In this document: positions 1 to 8,196 of the stretch, piece by piece
Position numbering within the stretch: position 1 is the stretch's first letter
Layout: every line of letters begins with the position of its first letter
Assembly: GCA_013289985.1 (NCBI GenBank)
Contig: JABCYW010000044.1
Location: 1 to 40,799, forward strand
Reading direction: 5' to 3'
DNA: 40,799 nucleotides
Source: Betaproteobacteria bacterium
GTDB taxonomy: Bacteria; Pseudomonadota; Gammaproteobacteria; Burkholderiales; Burkholderiaceae_C
Position numbers and translations under genes: made by a program
The notes under the pieces: model-generated
What the model saw: the letters and a program-made list of their open reading frames with translations, nothing else
Told to the model about the DNA's origin: nothing
The model's database searches: none

Positions 1-613
1 CGGCGTGGCCGATGCGGGTGCCGAAGTCGAAGCCCCTGTAGTTGGACTTGAGGATGATGTTGACGACGCCGCCGATGGCGTCCGAACCGTAGATCGCCGA
101 CGAGCCGTCGGAGATGATCTCGATGCGCTCGATCGCCGAGGCCGGGATCTGGCTCGCGTTGACGAAGGCCTTGCCGCCGATGCCGGCGATGGCGCTGATG
201 GCGACGCGGCGGCCGTTGACCAGCAGCAGCGTGTCGAGGTTCTTCAGCTGCACCTGCGCGCCGCCGGCCGTGTTCTGGTTGGTGTTGTTGGCGTTGGACG
301 CGCCCGTGTTGCCGCGGCCCTGGAATTCGGGCATCGCCTTGCGCAGCAGCTCCAGCACGTTGGGGCTGACGCCGGAATTGGCGATCTTCTCCGCGCTGAT
401 CTCCATCACCGAGACGGCAACGGCGTCGCGCGTGGTGGGCACGTTGGAGCCCGTGACGATGACCTGCTGGGGAGCGTCCAGGACGGCGGCCGGCGCGGCC
501 GGCGCCGTCGTGGGGGCGTCGTCGGCGGCGAATGCCGGAGCGGCGTCCAGGCCCAGCCCGAGGCCCGATGCGATCAAGGTGGCCAACAGGGTGCGTTGCG
601 CGGGGTTCTTCAC
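1..613 (-). CDS. TonB-dependent outer-membrane receptor, N-terminal part (cut by window edge)
   Basis: Reading the minus strand from a GTG at 613 gives about 204 residues with no stop before the window edge. A signal peptide (about residues 1-30, ending AFAADD) is followed by a TonB-box-like stretch (QQVIVTG, about 50-56). The plug domain then shows the family marks: LLLVNGRR, the IERIEIISDG strand, and SSAIYGSDAIGGVVNII. The GTG start is preceded by AGGAGA at good spacing, and no in-frame ATG fits the signal peptide better. Such receptors import scarce solutes across the outer membrane using TonB energy. It lies 170 bases downstream of the TPR gene and points the same way as the ABC operon, so it may supply that transporter. 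The barrel and ligand specificity lie outside the window. Confidence 0.9.
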   Translation of the reverse strand, partial: MKNPAQRTLLATLIASGLGLGLDAAPAFAADDAPTTAPAAPAAVLDAPQQVIVTGSNVPTTRDAVAVSVMEISAEKIANSGVSPNVLELLRKAMPEFQGRGNTGASNANNTNQNTAGGAQVQLKNLDTLLLVNGRRVAISAIAGIGGKAFVNASQIPASAIERIEIISDGSSAIYGSDAIGGVVNIILKSNYRGFDFGTRIGHA

Positions 614-783
614 GGTGTCTCCTGATGAGCCCGGTTCGTCATTGGAATCCGGGCTTCGATTTCGGTGGTGTCAGCGGACTCGCGTCTTCGAATTCGGGCG
701 AGTAGCTGCATATTGAGAACAGACGATGAAGAGAGACTGAAACGAAGGTTAAAACGCGTTCATGCTCGGCCTTGAGCGCGGGC

Positions 784-1689
784 TCACATCGAGTTCCGCA
801 ACGCATAGAGGTACCAGAGATGGCCGAGGTCGGCCGCGCCGTGCACGCCCGTGACCGTGGACAGCGTCTGCAACGCGTCGGCATTGCGCCCGGCCTGCAG
901 GTAGGCGATGCCCAGCCGCATGGCCGCGTCCTGCGGCCTGTCGATGCCCCCCTTGCGCAGGCCGGCCTGGATCAGCGGCAACCCGCGCTCGTACTCGCCA
1001 TAGGTCACGTACACGTAGCCGAGCTGGACGAGCGCCTCGCCACCGGCCGCCGCGCCCGCGTCGCGTGCCGCCTGCGGGCCGTCGACGGCCCGATGCAGTT
1101 CCGCCGACTGGCGTGCCGCCTCGTCGCGCAGGCCGCGCTGGCGCGCCGCATCGGCGCCGGAGCCGAGCACGCCGTGGGCGAAGCCCTGGTCCAGCGCCGC
1201 GCTCGCCTCCGCGGGAAAGCCCGAACGCAGCGCCAGCGTGGCGAGCGAGAGATAGTCGTCCGGGCCTTGCAGCGATCCGGTCTCGCGCCGCAGCCTCAGC
1301 ACGTCGAGTTCGAGCCAGTCGCCGAAATCCTGGCGCCGCTGCGTGCGCGCGATCAGCTGCGACCAGTAGCGCGGCTTCGGATAGTGCGTGACCAGCTTCT
1401 CGAGCACCCAGGTCTGCCCGGTGATGTCGTCCAGCCGCTCGTAGCACTCGGCCAGCATCCGCAGCGTCTCCTCCGACGGCGGCTGCGCCGCCTTCTCGGC
1501 GAGCGTGGTCTCCATCTGCAGGCGGCGCGCGGCGTTCTCGAAGTCGCTGACCCGGTAGTAGGCGCGGCCGGAAATGGCAGCGGCCGCCAGCGCCGGGTTC
1601 GCATCGTCGAAACCGTGGGCCGCCGGCGCGCCCGCGAGCGCGAGGCCGGCGGCGACGACGATGAGCCAGAAGGGACGCGCGAGGGTCAT
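784..1689 (-). CDS. Periplasmic TPR-repeat protein linked to TonB/ABC uptake
   Basis: A 301-residue protein starting MTLARPFW, with a hydrophobic signal sequence (about 5-24, ending AHGFDD), so probably periplasmic. The body is alpha-helical with tetratricopeptide-like pairs: a YYRVSDFENAARRL unit near residue 45, LRMLAECYERLDD near 75, and LGIAYLQAGRNADAL near the C-terminus. From memory of the family, the central part (LEKLVTHYPKPRYW, then LSLATLALRSGFPAEA) resembles TPR proteins encoded beside tonB-exbB-exbD in other betaproteobacteria. It follows the ABC permease by 68 bases and precedes a TonB-dependent receptor. This suggests an accessory role in energised outer-membrane uptake, perhaps scaffolding of TonB or receptor. 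The open frame extends much further upstream, but the signal peptide fixes the start. Confidence 0.8.
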   Translation of the reverse strand: MTLARPFWLIVVAAGLALAGAPAAHGFDDANPALAAAAISGRAYYRVSDFENAARRLQMETTLAEKAAQPPSEETLRMLAECYERLDDITGQTWVLEKLVTHYPKPRYWSQLIARTQRRQDFGDWLELDVLRLRRETGSLQGPDDYLSLATLALRSGFPAEASAALDQGFAHGVLGSGADAARQRGLRDEAARQSAELHRAVDGPQAARDAGAAAGGEALVQLGYVYVTYGEYERGLPLIQAGLRKGGIDRPQDAAMRLGIAYLQAGRNADALQTLSTVTGVHGAADLGHLWYLYALRNSM

Positions 1690-1757
1690 GACGCCGATCG
1701 AGCTGGAGGTGGAACATCCCGGTGCGCGCATTGTGCGGCCACCGGGAGCCGGGCACT

Positions 1758-2633
1758 TCAAGGCTGGTCGACCAGCGCCACGGGGCGCCACTTGGCGAGG
1801 CGGTTCTCGACGAGCGTCATCAGGTACTCGGCGGCCAGCGCCACCACCATGATGATGACGATGGCGGCGTACATGCCCGCGGCGTCGAACGAGCCCTTGG
1901 CGACGTTGATCAGCAGGCCGATGCCGTAGCGCGCGCCGACGAACTCGCCCACGATCGCGCCGACGATCGCGAAGCCGAAGCTCACGTGCAGCGACGCGAA
2001 GATCCAGCTCATGGCCGACGGGATCACCACCGAGCGCGTCAGCTGCCAGTCCTTCGCGCCCAGGATCTGCGCGTTGGCGATCAGGTTGCGGTCGGCCTCG
2101 CGCACGCCCTGGAAGGCGTTGGCGAACACGACGAAGAACACCATCACGAACGACAGCGCCACCTTGGACGTGAGGCCCAGGCCGAAGATCATGATGAAGA
2201 TCGGCGCGAGCACCACGCGCGGGATCGAGTTGACGACCTTGATGTAGACCGAGAACACATCGGCCAGCATGCGGTTGCGGCCCATCGCGATGCCCGCGAC
2301 GACGCCCGCGACGGCGCCGGTGAGAAAGCCCAGGACCGACTCCTCCATCGTCACCCACAGGTGGTACCAGAGCGGCCCTTCGGACGTTCCCTCGGTGGTC
2401 CACGTGTACAGCCGCGCCACGATCTCGGTGGGCCTCGAGAAGAAGAACTCGTCGATCAGCCTGGTGCGCGCGAGCAGCTCCCAGCCGCCCAGGAAGACGA
2501 CCAGGATCAGGTAGCGCCAGAAATAGACGAGGCGCTTGCGGCGCAGGGCGGCGGCGGCTGCGGCCGCCTCGATCTCCGCCGCGGACGTGCCGCGGGCGAG
2601 CGCGGCCGGGGTCTTCAGGGCGGTGTCGCTCAT
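1758..2633 (-). CDS. ABC transporter permease (SsuC/TauC-like)
   Basis: A 291-residue inner-membrane protein of the BPD_transp_1 fold. The N-terminal cytoplasmic tail is rich in Ala (residues 10-32). About six membrane segments follow: LILVVFLGGWELL near 45, VLGFLTGAVAGVVAGIAMG near 110, then VLAPIFIMIFGLGL, FVMVFFVVFANAF, the segment around GAIVGEFVG, and YAAIVIIMVVALAAEYLM. The EAA-type loop that docks on the ATPase is seen around ILGAKDWQLTRSVVIPSA (about residue 200). The ATG at 2633 overlaps the stop of the ATPase gene (ATGA), so the two are translationally coupled. The layout matches nitrate/sulfonate/taurine (NrtB/SsuC/TauC) importers. The substrate cannot be read from the permease. 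Confidence 0.93.
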   Translation of the reverse strand: MSDTALKTPAALARGTSAAEIEAAAAAAALRRKRLVYFWRYLILVVFLGGWELLARTRLIDEFFFSRPTEIVARLYTWTTEGTSEGPLWYHLWVTMEESVLGFLTGAVAGVVAGIAMGRNRMLADVFSVYIKVVNSIPRVVLAPIFIMIFGLGLTSKVALSFVMVFFVVFANAFQGVREADRNLIANAQILGAKDWQLTRSVVIPSAMSWIFASLHVSFGFAIVGAIVGEFVGARYGIGLLINVAKGSFDAAGMYAAIVIIMVVALAAEYLMTLVENRLAKWRPVALVDQP

Positions 2634-3478
2634 GCTGTTGCCTCCGTGACCAGGCTTTCGGCGCGCGAGGCGCCGCGGGTCACCTCGTCGCGCAGGTCGT
2701 TCCAGATCGTGCGCGAGATGTCGATGAAGTGCTGCTCGTAGCGGATCTCGCTGGCCACGCGCGGCCGCGGAATGTCGATCGGGTAGACCGACTTGACGGT
2801 CGCGGGGCCGGCGGTGAGCACGTAGACCTTGTCCGCCAGGGCGATCGCCTCCTCGAGGTCGTGGGTGACGAACACGACCGAGGCCTTCGATTGCGACCAC
2901 AGCGACAGCAGCTCGTCGTGCATCACGACGCGGGTCTGCACGTCCAGCGCCGAGAACGGCTCGTCCATCAGCAGGATCTGCGGCTCGTTGATGAAGGTCT
3001 GCGCCAGCGCCACGCGCTTGCGCATGCCGCCCGACAGCTGGTGCGGATACTTGGTCTCGTGCGCGGACAGGTGCACGCGCGCGAGCCACTTGCGGCCCAG
3101 CTCGATCGCCTTGCCGCGCTCCATGCCGCGGAACAGCGGTCCCGCGATGACGTTGTCGATCACGTTGCGCCAGGGGAACAGCGCGTCTGTCTGGAACGCG
3201 AAGCCGATGCGCGGGTCGATGCCGTCGACGGGCCCGCCCATCACGCGCACCTCGCCGGACGACGGCTTGGCCAGGCCCGTCACGAGGTTGAGCGTCGTCG
3301 ACTTGCCGCAGCCGGTGGGCCCGACCACGGCGACGAACTCGCCGCGCTCGACGGTCATCGTGAAATCGCGGATCGCCGTCATCGACTTGCCGTCGGGCGT
3401 CAGGAAGCGGCGGCTGACGTTGATCAGCTCGATGGCGGGCGTCTGGCCCGCGACCGGGGAAATCGGTTGCGGCGCCAT
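2630..3478 (-). CDS. ABC transporter ATP-binding protein (SsuB/TauB-like)
   Basis: A 282-residue cytoplasmic ATPase that powers the neighbouring permease. All nucleotide-binding motifs are intact: Walker A GPTGCGKST at 53-61, Q-loop at Gln96 (FQTDALFPW), signature LSGGM at 148-152, Walker B ILLMDEP at 168-174, D-loop SALD, and the switch His206 (FVTHD). The variant signature LSGGMRKRVALAQ is normal for the SsuB/TauB/NrtD group. The start at 3478 lies two bases after the binding-protein stop codon, and its own stop overlaps the permease start, giving a tight operon in the order binding protein, ATPase, permease. The reading frame runs upstream through the binding-protein gene, but those codons are shadow. 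Confidence 0.95.
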   Translation of the reverse strand: MAPQPISPVAGQTPAIELINVSRRFLTPDGKSMTAIRDFTMTVERGEFVAVVGPTGCGKSTTLNLVTGLAKPSSGEVRVMGGPVDGIDPRIGFAFQTDALFPWRNVIDNVIAGPLFRGMERGKAIELGRKWLARVHLSAHETKYPHQLSGGMRKRVALAQTFINEPQILLMDEPFSALDVQTRVVMHDELLSLWSQSKASVVFVTHDLEEAIALADKVYVLTAGPATVKSVYPIDIPRPRVASEIRYEQHFIDISRTIWNDLRDEVTRGASRAESLVTEATA

Positions 3479-3480
3479 GA

Positions 3481-4482
3481 TCACTTCACCTTGGACACGA
3501 ATTCCGTCGTGTAGGTCCTGGACAGGTCGATGCTCTTGCCCTTCAGGTTGGGCGAGAACGTGGACAGCACCTGCAGCACCGTCTCGGGGCCGCCCTTGGG
3601 CATCACGCCGTCGGCCGTGAACATGCCCTTGCCGCTGTCGAGCGCCTTGATGTAGCCGTCCTGGTCGCCCACGAAGAAGTCCTTGGGCATCTGGGCGGCG
3701 ATCTGCGCACCCGTGTGGGTGTTGATGTAGCGCAGCGTCTTCACGAACGCGTTGGCGAGCTTCTGCACGATGGGCTTGTGGGTCTCGACCCAGGACGTGG
3801 TCATGTACAGCGACGCGGCCGGGTAGGTGCCGCCCAGAGCCGCGCTGGTGGACTCGCGCGTGCGCAGGTCCACCAGAACGCGCGCCTGGTTGGTCTTGAC
3901 CAGCCGCGTGATCGTCGGCTCGGTGGTCATGCCGCCCTGGATCTTGTCCTGCTGCATCGCGATGATGAAGGTCGAGCCGGCGCCCACCGGCGACGACGTG
4001 AACTGGCCCACCGGCACGCCCGCCTTGACCATCAGGAACTGCGTGAGGAAGTTCGTGGACGATCCCAGGCCCGTGACGCCCAGCGTCTTGCCCCGGAGGT
4101 CGCCCATGCCCTTGACGGCGGGGTACTTGTTCGAGACCAGCTCGACCTCGCCCGGCGCATGCGCCATCTGCACGATCGACTCGATGTACTTGCCCTTGGT
4201 CTGCAGGTCGACGCAATGGTCGTAGAAGCCGACCACGCCCTCCACCGCGCCGGCAAGCATCTCGTTCTCGGCGTCGACGCCGGCGCCCTCGTTGAGCAGC
4301 TCGACCTCGAGGCCCTCGTCCTTGAAGTAGCCCAGGCGCTCGGCCAGCTTGGCCGGCAGGTAGATGATCTTCTCGTAGCCCCCCACCATCAGCGTGATCT
4401 TGTCCGCCGCCTGCGCCGCCGGCGCGAAGCCCAGCAGCGCGGCCAGCGAGAGGCCCAGCAGCAGTTTGTCTCGGGTTGTCAT
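3481..4482 (-). CDS. ABC substrate-binding protein, NMT1/THI5-SsuA type (copy 1)
   Basis: A 333-residue periplasmic binding protein with a clear signal peptide (cleavage after AAQAA, about residue 25). The family start follows: ITLMVGGYEKIIYLPAKLAE, then LGYFKDEGLEVEL. Later landmarks are GVVGFYDHCVDLQTKGK (about 85), LGVTGLGSSTNFL (about 135), GGMTTEPTITRL (about 184) and a C-terminal TADGVMPKGGPETVLQVL. It heads the operon with ATPase and permease, so it is the transporter's capture component. The window holds a paralogue at 9442-10461 with the same landmarks in the same order, but without a transporter. The intergenic space to the divergent response regulator (4483-4664) probably holds control sites for both. 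Ligand unknown; the fold takes small anions, thiamine precursors and aromatic acids. Confidence 0.93.
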   Translation of the reverse strand: MTTRDKLLLGLSLAALLGFAPAAQAADKITLMVGGYEKIIYLPAKLAERLGYFKDEGLEVELLNEGAGVDAENEMLAGAVEGVVGFYDHCVDLQTKGKYIESIVQMAHAPGEVELVSNKYPAVKGMGDLRGKTLGVTGLGSSTNFLTQFLMVKAGVPVGQFTSSPVGAGSTFIIAMQQDKIQGGMTTEPTITRLVKTNQARVLVDLRTRESTSAALGGTYPAASLYMTTSWVETHKPIVQKLANAFVKTLRYINTHTGAQIAAQMPKDFFVGDQDGYIKALDSGKGMFTADGVMPKGGPETVLQVLSTFSPNLKGKSIDLSRTYTTEFVSKVK

Positions 4483-4603
4483 GGTTCGTCGTCCTGTCGT
4501 GATTGAGTCTTGGCGGTGTTACGGGGCGGATGTTGGGCCGCTCGCCTAACGCCAGGGTGAACGAACCCTGAATGCCTGTTAATGCAAGGACGCGGTTGGC
4601 GCC

Positions 4604-4620
4604 GGCTAACTCTCGGCTAA
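4604..4620 (+). promoter_or_regulatory. Direct repeat GGCTAA-n5-GGCTAA, candidate response-regulator site
   Basis: GGCTAACTCTCGGCTAA contains two identical six-base units 11 bases apart, the one-helical-turn spacing typical of OmpR/PhoB-family regulators. A third related element (CGCCTAAC) lies at 4543-4550. The repeat sits 45 bases upstream of the divergent response-regulator start, in the 182-base space shared with the binding-protein operon. TCGGCTAA recurs on the minus strand at 9321-9328, upstream of the TRAP binding-protein gene. That it binds either regulator of this window is inference. Confidence 0.4.
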
Positions 4621-4664
4621 ACCTCTCGCGCTAGAGTGCATGCCTCGAAGACCTGGAGCGATGG

Positions 4665-5339
4665 ATGCGGGTGCTGCTGGTGGAGGACGATCAGATGCTG
4701 GGCACGGCGGTGCAGCAGGCGCTGCACGACGCCTCGTACGCGGTCGACTGGGTGGTCGACGGCGCCACCGCGTCGGCGGCGCTGGACACCCCCGGCTACG
4801 AGCTGGTGCTGCTGGACCTGGGCCTGCCGCAACGCGACGGCATCGAGGTGCTGCGCCGCCTGCGCGCCCGGGGCGACGCCACGCCGGTGCTGATCATCAC
4901 GGCGCGCGACTCGGTCGACCAGCGCATCGAGGGCCTGGACGTCGGCGCCGACGACTACCTCGGCAAGCCCTTCGCGGTGGGCGAGCTCCTCGCGCGCATG
5001 CGCGCGCTGGCCCGCCGCAGCAAGGGCGCGAGCAGCTCCACGCTCACCAACGGCGTCGTGACGCTGGAGCTCGCCACCAAGCTGGCCATCGTCGGTTCGA
5101 CGTCGCTGGGCCTCTCGCACCGGGAGTTCGCGCTGCTGCAGGCGCTGATGCTGCGCCCGGGCGCGGTGCTCTCGCGCGCGCAGCTCGAGCAGTCGATCTA
5201 CGGCTGGGGCGAGGAGGTGGAGAGCAACGCCGTGGACGTCATCATCCACGGCCTGCGGCGCAAGCTGGGCGCCGACAGCATCCGCAACGTGCGCGGCCTG
5301 GGCTGGCGCGTCGATCGCGACGCCGGGGCGGCGCGATGA
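4665..5339 (+). CDS. OmpR/PhoB-family response regulator (system 1)
   Basis: A 224-residue two-domain regulator. The receiver domain (1-120) has the acidic pair Asp8-Asp9, phospho-acceptor Asp51 (LVLLDLGLP), the switch Thr79 and the conserved Lys101 (GKPF). A winged-helix DNA-binding domain fills about 130-220, with LSHREFALLQALMLRPGAVL and the recognition region VDVIIHGLRRKLG. Its stop overlaps the start of the kinase gene (ATGA), so the two form a coupled pair. An ATG four bases upstream is out of frame; MRVLLVEDD is the standard start. It is transcribed away from the ABC operon, and a direct repeat upstream could be its own binding site. Likely targets are the divergent ABC genes or the nearby porin/TRAP genes. 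Confidence 0.94.
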   Translation: MRVLLVEDDQMLGTAVQQALHDASYAVDWVVDGATASAALDTPGYELVLLDLGLPQRDGIEVLRRLRARGDATPVLIITARDSVDQRIEGLDVGADDYLGKPFAVGELLARMRALARRSKGASSSTLTNGVVTLELATKLAIVGSTSLGLSHREFALLQALMLRPGAVLSRAQLEQSIYGWGEEVESNAVDVIIHGLRRKLGADSIRNVRGLGWRVDRDAGAAR

Positions 5340-6649
5340 ACCGCTCGCTGCGCAAGCGCCTGTCGCTGTGGCTGTCGGCGGCGATCGTCGTGATGGGCGC
5401 GGCGACCGCGGTAGTCACCTTCCGGCTGAACTTCGAGGACGCCAACGAGCTGCAGGACACCCAGCTGCAGCAGGTGGCCGCCGCGCTCGCCACGCAGGCG
5501 GCGACGGCGCCCGCGGCCACGTTCCGGCCAAAGGATCGCGAGGACGCCGAGACGCATTTCGTCATCCGCGCGCTCGGCAGCGGCAACGTGAACCCCGATC
5601 AATGGCTGGACGTGTTCCTGCCGGTCACCCTGCACGAGGGCCTGCAGTCGCTCCAGCCTGCGGACGTGCAATGGCGCGTGATGGTGGCGCGCAACGCCGG
5701 CGGCCAGTGGTTCGGCGTGGCGCAGCGCCAGCGCGTGCGCGACGAGGCGGCTCGCGACAGCGCGGTGACGGCACTGGTGCCGACGCTGGTGCTGGTGCCC
5801 CTGCTGCTGCTGATCGTGCACCTGCTGCTGCGCCAGGGCTTCGCGCCGCTGGCCGCGTTGACGCGCGAGCTCGACGAGGGCGACGGCCACCGGTTGCGCC
5901 CGCTGCCGACCGCCGGCGTTCCCGCCGAGGCGCTGCCGCTGGTGCTGGCCCTCAACGGCCTGCTCGCGCGCCTGAGCGGCGTGCTGGAGCAGCAGCGCCG
6001 CATGGTGGCCGATGCCGCGCACGAGTTGCGCACGCCCGTCGCCGCGGCGCGCGTGCAGGCCGACAACCTGGGCCACGTCGAGCTGCCCTCCGATGCCCGC
6101 GAGCGGCTCGAGTCGCTGCAGCGCGGCCTGGCCCGCATCTCCGACCTGGTCGAGCAGTTGCTGAAGTTCGCGCGCGTGCAGGGCGCCGACCCGGTCGACG
6201 AGCCGATAGCGCTGGAGGCGGTGATCCGCTCGGCGATCGAGGAGACGCTGGCGCTCGCGGAGTCGCGCCGGATCGACCTCGGCTGCATCCGCCTCGACCG
6301 CGCCCAGGTGCGCGGCGACCGCCATCACGCCCATGCCCTGATCCGCAACGCGATCGACAACGCGGTGCGCTACACGCCCGATGGCGGCTGGGTGGACGTG
6401 AGCCTGGTCGTCGAGGACGACGTCGCGATCGTGGCCGTGGAGGATACCGGCCCGGGCATCCCCGAAGACGTCCGCGAGCGCGTGTTCGAGCCGTTCTTCC
6501 GCATCCTGGGCAGCCAGCAGAGCGGCAACGGCCTGGGGCTGGCGATCGTGCGCAGTGCGGCTTCGGCGCTGGGCGGCGAGGTGGCGCTGGCCGGGCGGCT
6601 GGACGGCCGGCCCGGTCTTCGATTCGTCTATCGCCAGAAGCTGGCGTGA
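5336..6649 (+). CDS. Sensor histidine kinase (system 1)
   Basis: A 437-residue membrane kinase. A first membrane helix (about 10-30), a periplasmic sensor of about 115 residues, and a second helix (VPTLVLVPLLLLIVHLLLR, about 152-170) lead into a short linker. The HisKA domain has phospho-acceptor His229 in DAAHELRTP. The ATPase domain shows the N box (IRNAIDNAVRY), G1 (VEDTGPGIP), F box (FEPFFR) and G2 (GNGLGLAI). The topology is QseC/TctE-like. It is coupled to the response regulator by an ATGA overlap and converges on the porin gene, 37 bases from its end. The ligand is unknown. The neighbouring binding protein could present it, as happens in other binding-protein-dependent kinases. Confidence 0.93.
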   Translation: MNRSLRKRLSLWLSAAIVVMGAATAVVTFRLNFEDANELQDTQLQQVAAALATQAATAPAATFRPKDREDAETHFVIRALGSGNVNPDQWLDVFLPVTLHEGLQSLQPADVQWRVMVARNAGGQWFGVAQRQRVRDEAARDSAVTALVPTLVLVPLLLLIVHLLLRQGFAPLAALTRELDEGDGHRLRPLPTAGVPAEALPLVLALNGLLARLSGVLEQQRRMVADAAHELRTPVAAARVQADNLGHVELPSDARERLESLQRGLARISDLVEQLLKFARVQGADPVDEPIALEAVIRSAIEETLALAESRRIDLGCIRLDRAQVRGDRHHAHALIRNAIDNAVRYTPDGGWVDVSLVVEDDVAIVAVEDTGPGIPEDVRERVFEPFFRILGSQQSGNGLGLAIVRSAASALGGEVALAGRLDGRPGLRFVYRQKLA

Positions 6650-6686
6650 AGGCGCGCGGCCGGCCCGCCGCGCGCCCCGATGCGCA

Positions 6687-8144
6687 TCAGAACTTGTAGC
6701 GCGCGCCGACGGCAACCTCGGTTTCGTTGTTGTAGGCCTGGCCGGCGCCGAAGTGGTTGCCGTTGCCCTGCGCGTCGCCGATCACCCAGCCGCCGTCGAC
6801 CTTGAAGTGATCAGCCGCGAAGTACACGTCGAGCTGGCGGTCGACGTGGTACATGTACGAGCCGAAGATCGCCTTCTTCGAGCCGTCGGCGGCGGTCGCC
6901 GTCACGCCGGCCGTGTTGCCGAACGGATTCAGGATATTGCCGCCGCCGCTGAAGCCCGCGTTCTTGCCCTTCATCTCGTTGAAGCCCAGGGCGAACTCGT
7001 TCTCCGGCGTCGGCAGCAGGCTCATCGACACCGTCCACGAGTTGTCGGTGCGATTGCCGGCACTGTTGGCGGCGCCTTGTTCCGCCGTGTAGTGCACGTA
7101 GCCGCCGTTGACGCGGAACATGCCGATGCGGTAGTTGCCGCCGATGAGCTCCGACTGGTGGATCAGGTCGTTGACGTTCGCGCGGTCGTACGACACGTTG
7201 GCGCTGAGCAGGCCGGGCCCGACTTCGAGCGCGTTGAGCGCGATGGACACTTCCTGGGTCTGGCCCTTCTTGAAGTCGCCAGGCGTCGAGCCGCCGTTGC
7301 CGACGTCGCCGCTGCCGCCGTTGCCCTGCGAGCCGAACGCGAAGCCCACGCCGGCGACGATGTGCTGGCCGAACTTCTTCTTCCACTCGATGGCGCTGTT
7401 CAGGCGGGTGCCGTTGGCGCCGCCCGAATAGAAGATGAACTGCTTGAAGTTGTTGACGTTGGAGTAGCCGCCTTCCTTCAGGGACACGTCGGCGCCGCCG
7501 TACGGGTCACCCCAGTTGGCCGTGAAGTCGCGCGTCAGCGTGTTCTGGCGGCCGACAGTCACCTTGCCCAGGTCGTCGCTGTAGAAACCCATCCAGGCGT
7601 CGCGGTTGAAGAACACGTTGCCGGTGTCCATGTCGCCGGTGGGCAGCTCGAACTCGGTTTCCAGCTTGGAGATCACCTTCAGGCCCGGCAGGCCGATCTG
7701 ATCGCCGATGGCCAGCGCGTGGTCGGCGTCGAAGCCCAGGCGATTGCCGCTGAACCAGGCGACCTGCATGCCGGTTGCGGAGCCCCCACCGGCGGTCTGG
7801 TGGTTGGCATGGCTGCCTGTAGCCTCGACCAAGCCGTACATGCGCAGGCTGGTGTTGCCGTTGTCGTACAGCGAGACGCCGGCGGGCGTGTCGATGATCT
7901 TGACGCCGTTCTGGTCGGTCTGCAGCGCCTTGGCGACCACCGGGGCCTTGGCCGGTGCGGCGGCCTGCTGCGCGGACATCGCGTTCAGGCGCGCCTCCAG
8001 CGCGTCAAGGCGCGCCTTCTGCGCGGCCTCGGCGGCCTTCTGCGCGGCGATCTCGGCCTTGAGGTCGTCGACCTCGTTCGCGAACACGGGGTGGCACAGC
8101 GCCAGCGCGGCCAGCGCGCTGGCGCGCATTGCAAACTTCTTCAT
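6687..8144 (-). CDS. Outer-membrane porin with N-terminal coiled coil
   Basis: A 485-residue protein with a signal peptide (cleavage after VFA, about residue 22). A heptad-like coiled coil follows at about 24-58 (VDDLKAEIAAQKAAEAAQKA...), then a beta-barrel rich in alternating polar and aromatic residues. The last residue is Phe in YKF, the signal for insertion by the BAM complex. Barrel strands such as LRMYGLVEAT and WMGFYSDDLGKVTVGRQ are typical of betaproteobacterial general or anion porins. Gly-rich loops (about residues 275-290) are likely extracellular. It is 52 bases downstream of the DctP gene on the same strand and probably cotranscribed. This suggests that the pair brings an organic acid first through the outer membrane and then to a binding protein. 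Confidence 0.9.
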   Translation of the reverse strand: MKKFAMRASALAALALCHPVFANEVDDLKAEIAAQKAAEAAQKARLDALEARLNAMSAQQAAAPAKAPVVAKALQTDQNGVKIIDTPAGVSLYDNGNTSLRMYGLVEATGSHANHQTAGGGSATGMQVAWFSGNRLGFDADHALAIGDQIGLPGLKVISKLETEFELPTGDMDTGNVFFNRDAWMGFYSDDLGKVTVGRQNTLTRDFTANWGDPYGGADVSLKEGGYSNVNNFKQFIFYSGGANGTRLNSAIEWKKKFGQHIVAGVGFAFGSQGNGGSGDVGNGGSTPGDFKKGQTQEVSIALNALEVGPGLLSANVSYDRANVNDLIHQSELIGGNYRIGMFRVNGGYVHYTAEQGAANSAGNRTDNSWTVSMSLLPTPENEFALGFNEMKGKNAGFSGGGNILNPFGNTAGVTATAADGSKKAIFGSYMYHVDRQLDVYFAADHFKVDGGWVIGDAQGNGNHFGAGQAYNNETEVAVGARYKF

Positions 8145-8196
8145 CTCATGTCTCCAGTGGTTGTCGCCCCACGGCGGGGGCTCGGGTGTGGTGAAT

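Noticed and set aside
639-884. Minus-strand 81-residue frame between the TPR and receptor genes
   Set aside because: It overlaps the end of the TPR gene out of phase, has Arg/Cys-rich shadow composition and no ribosome site.
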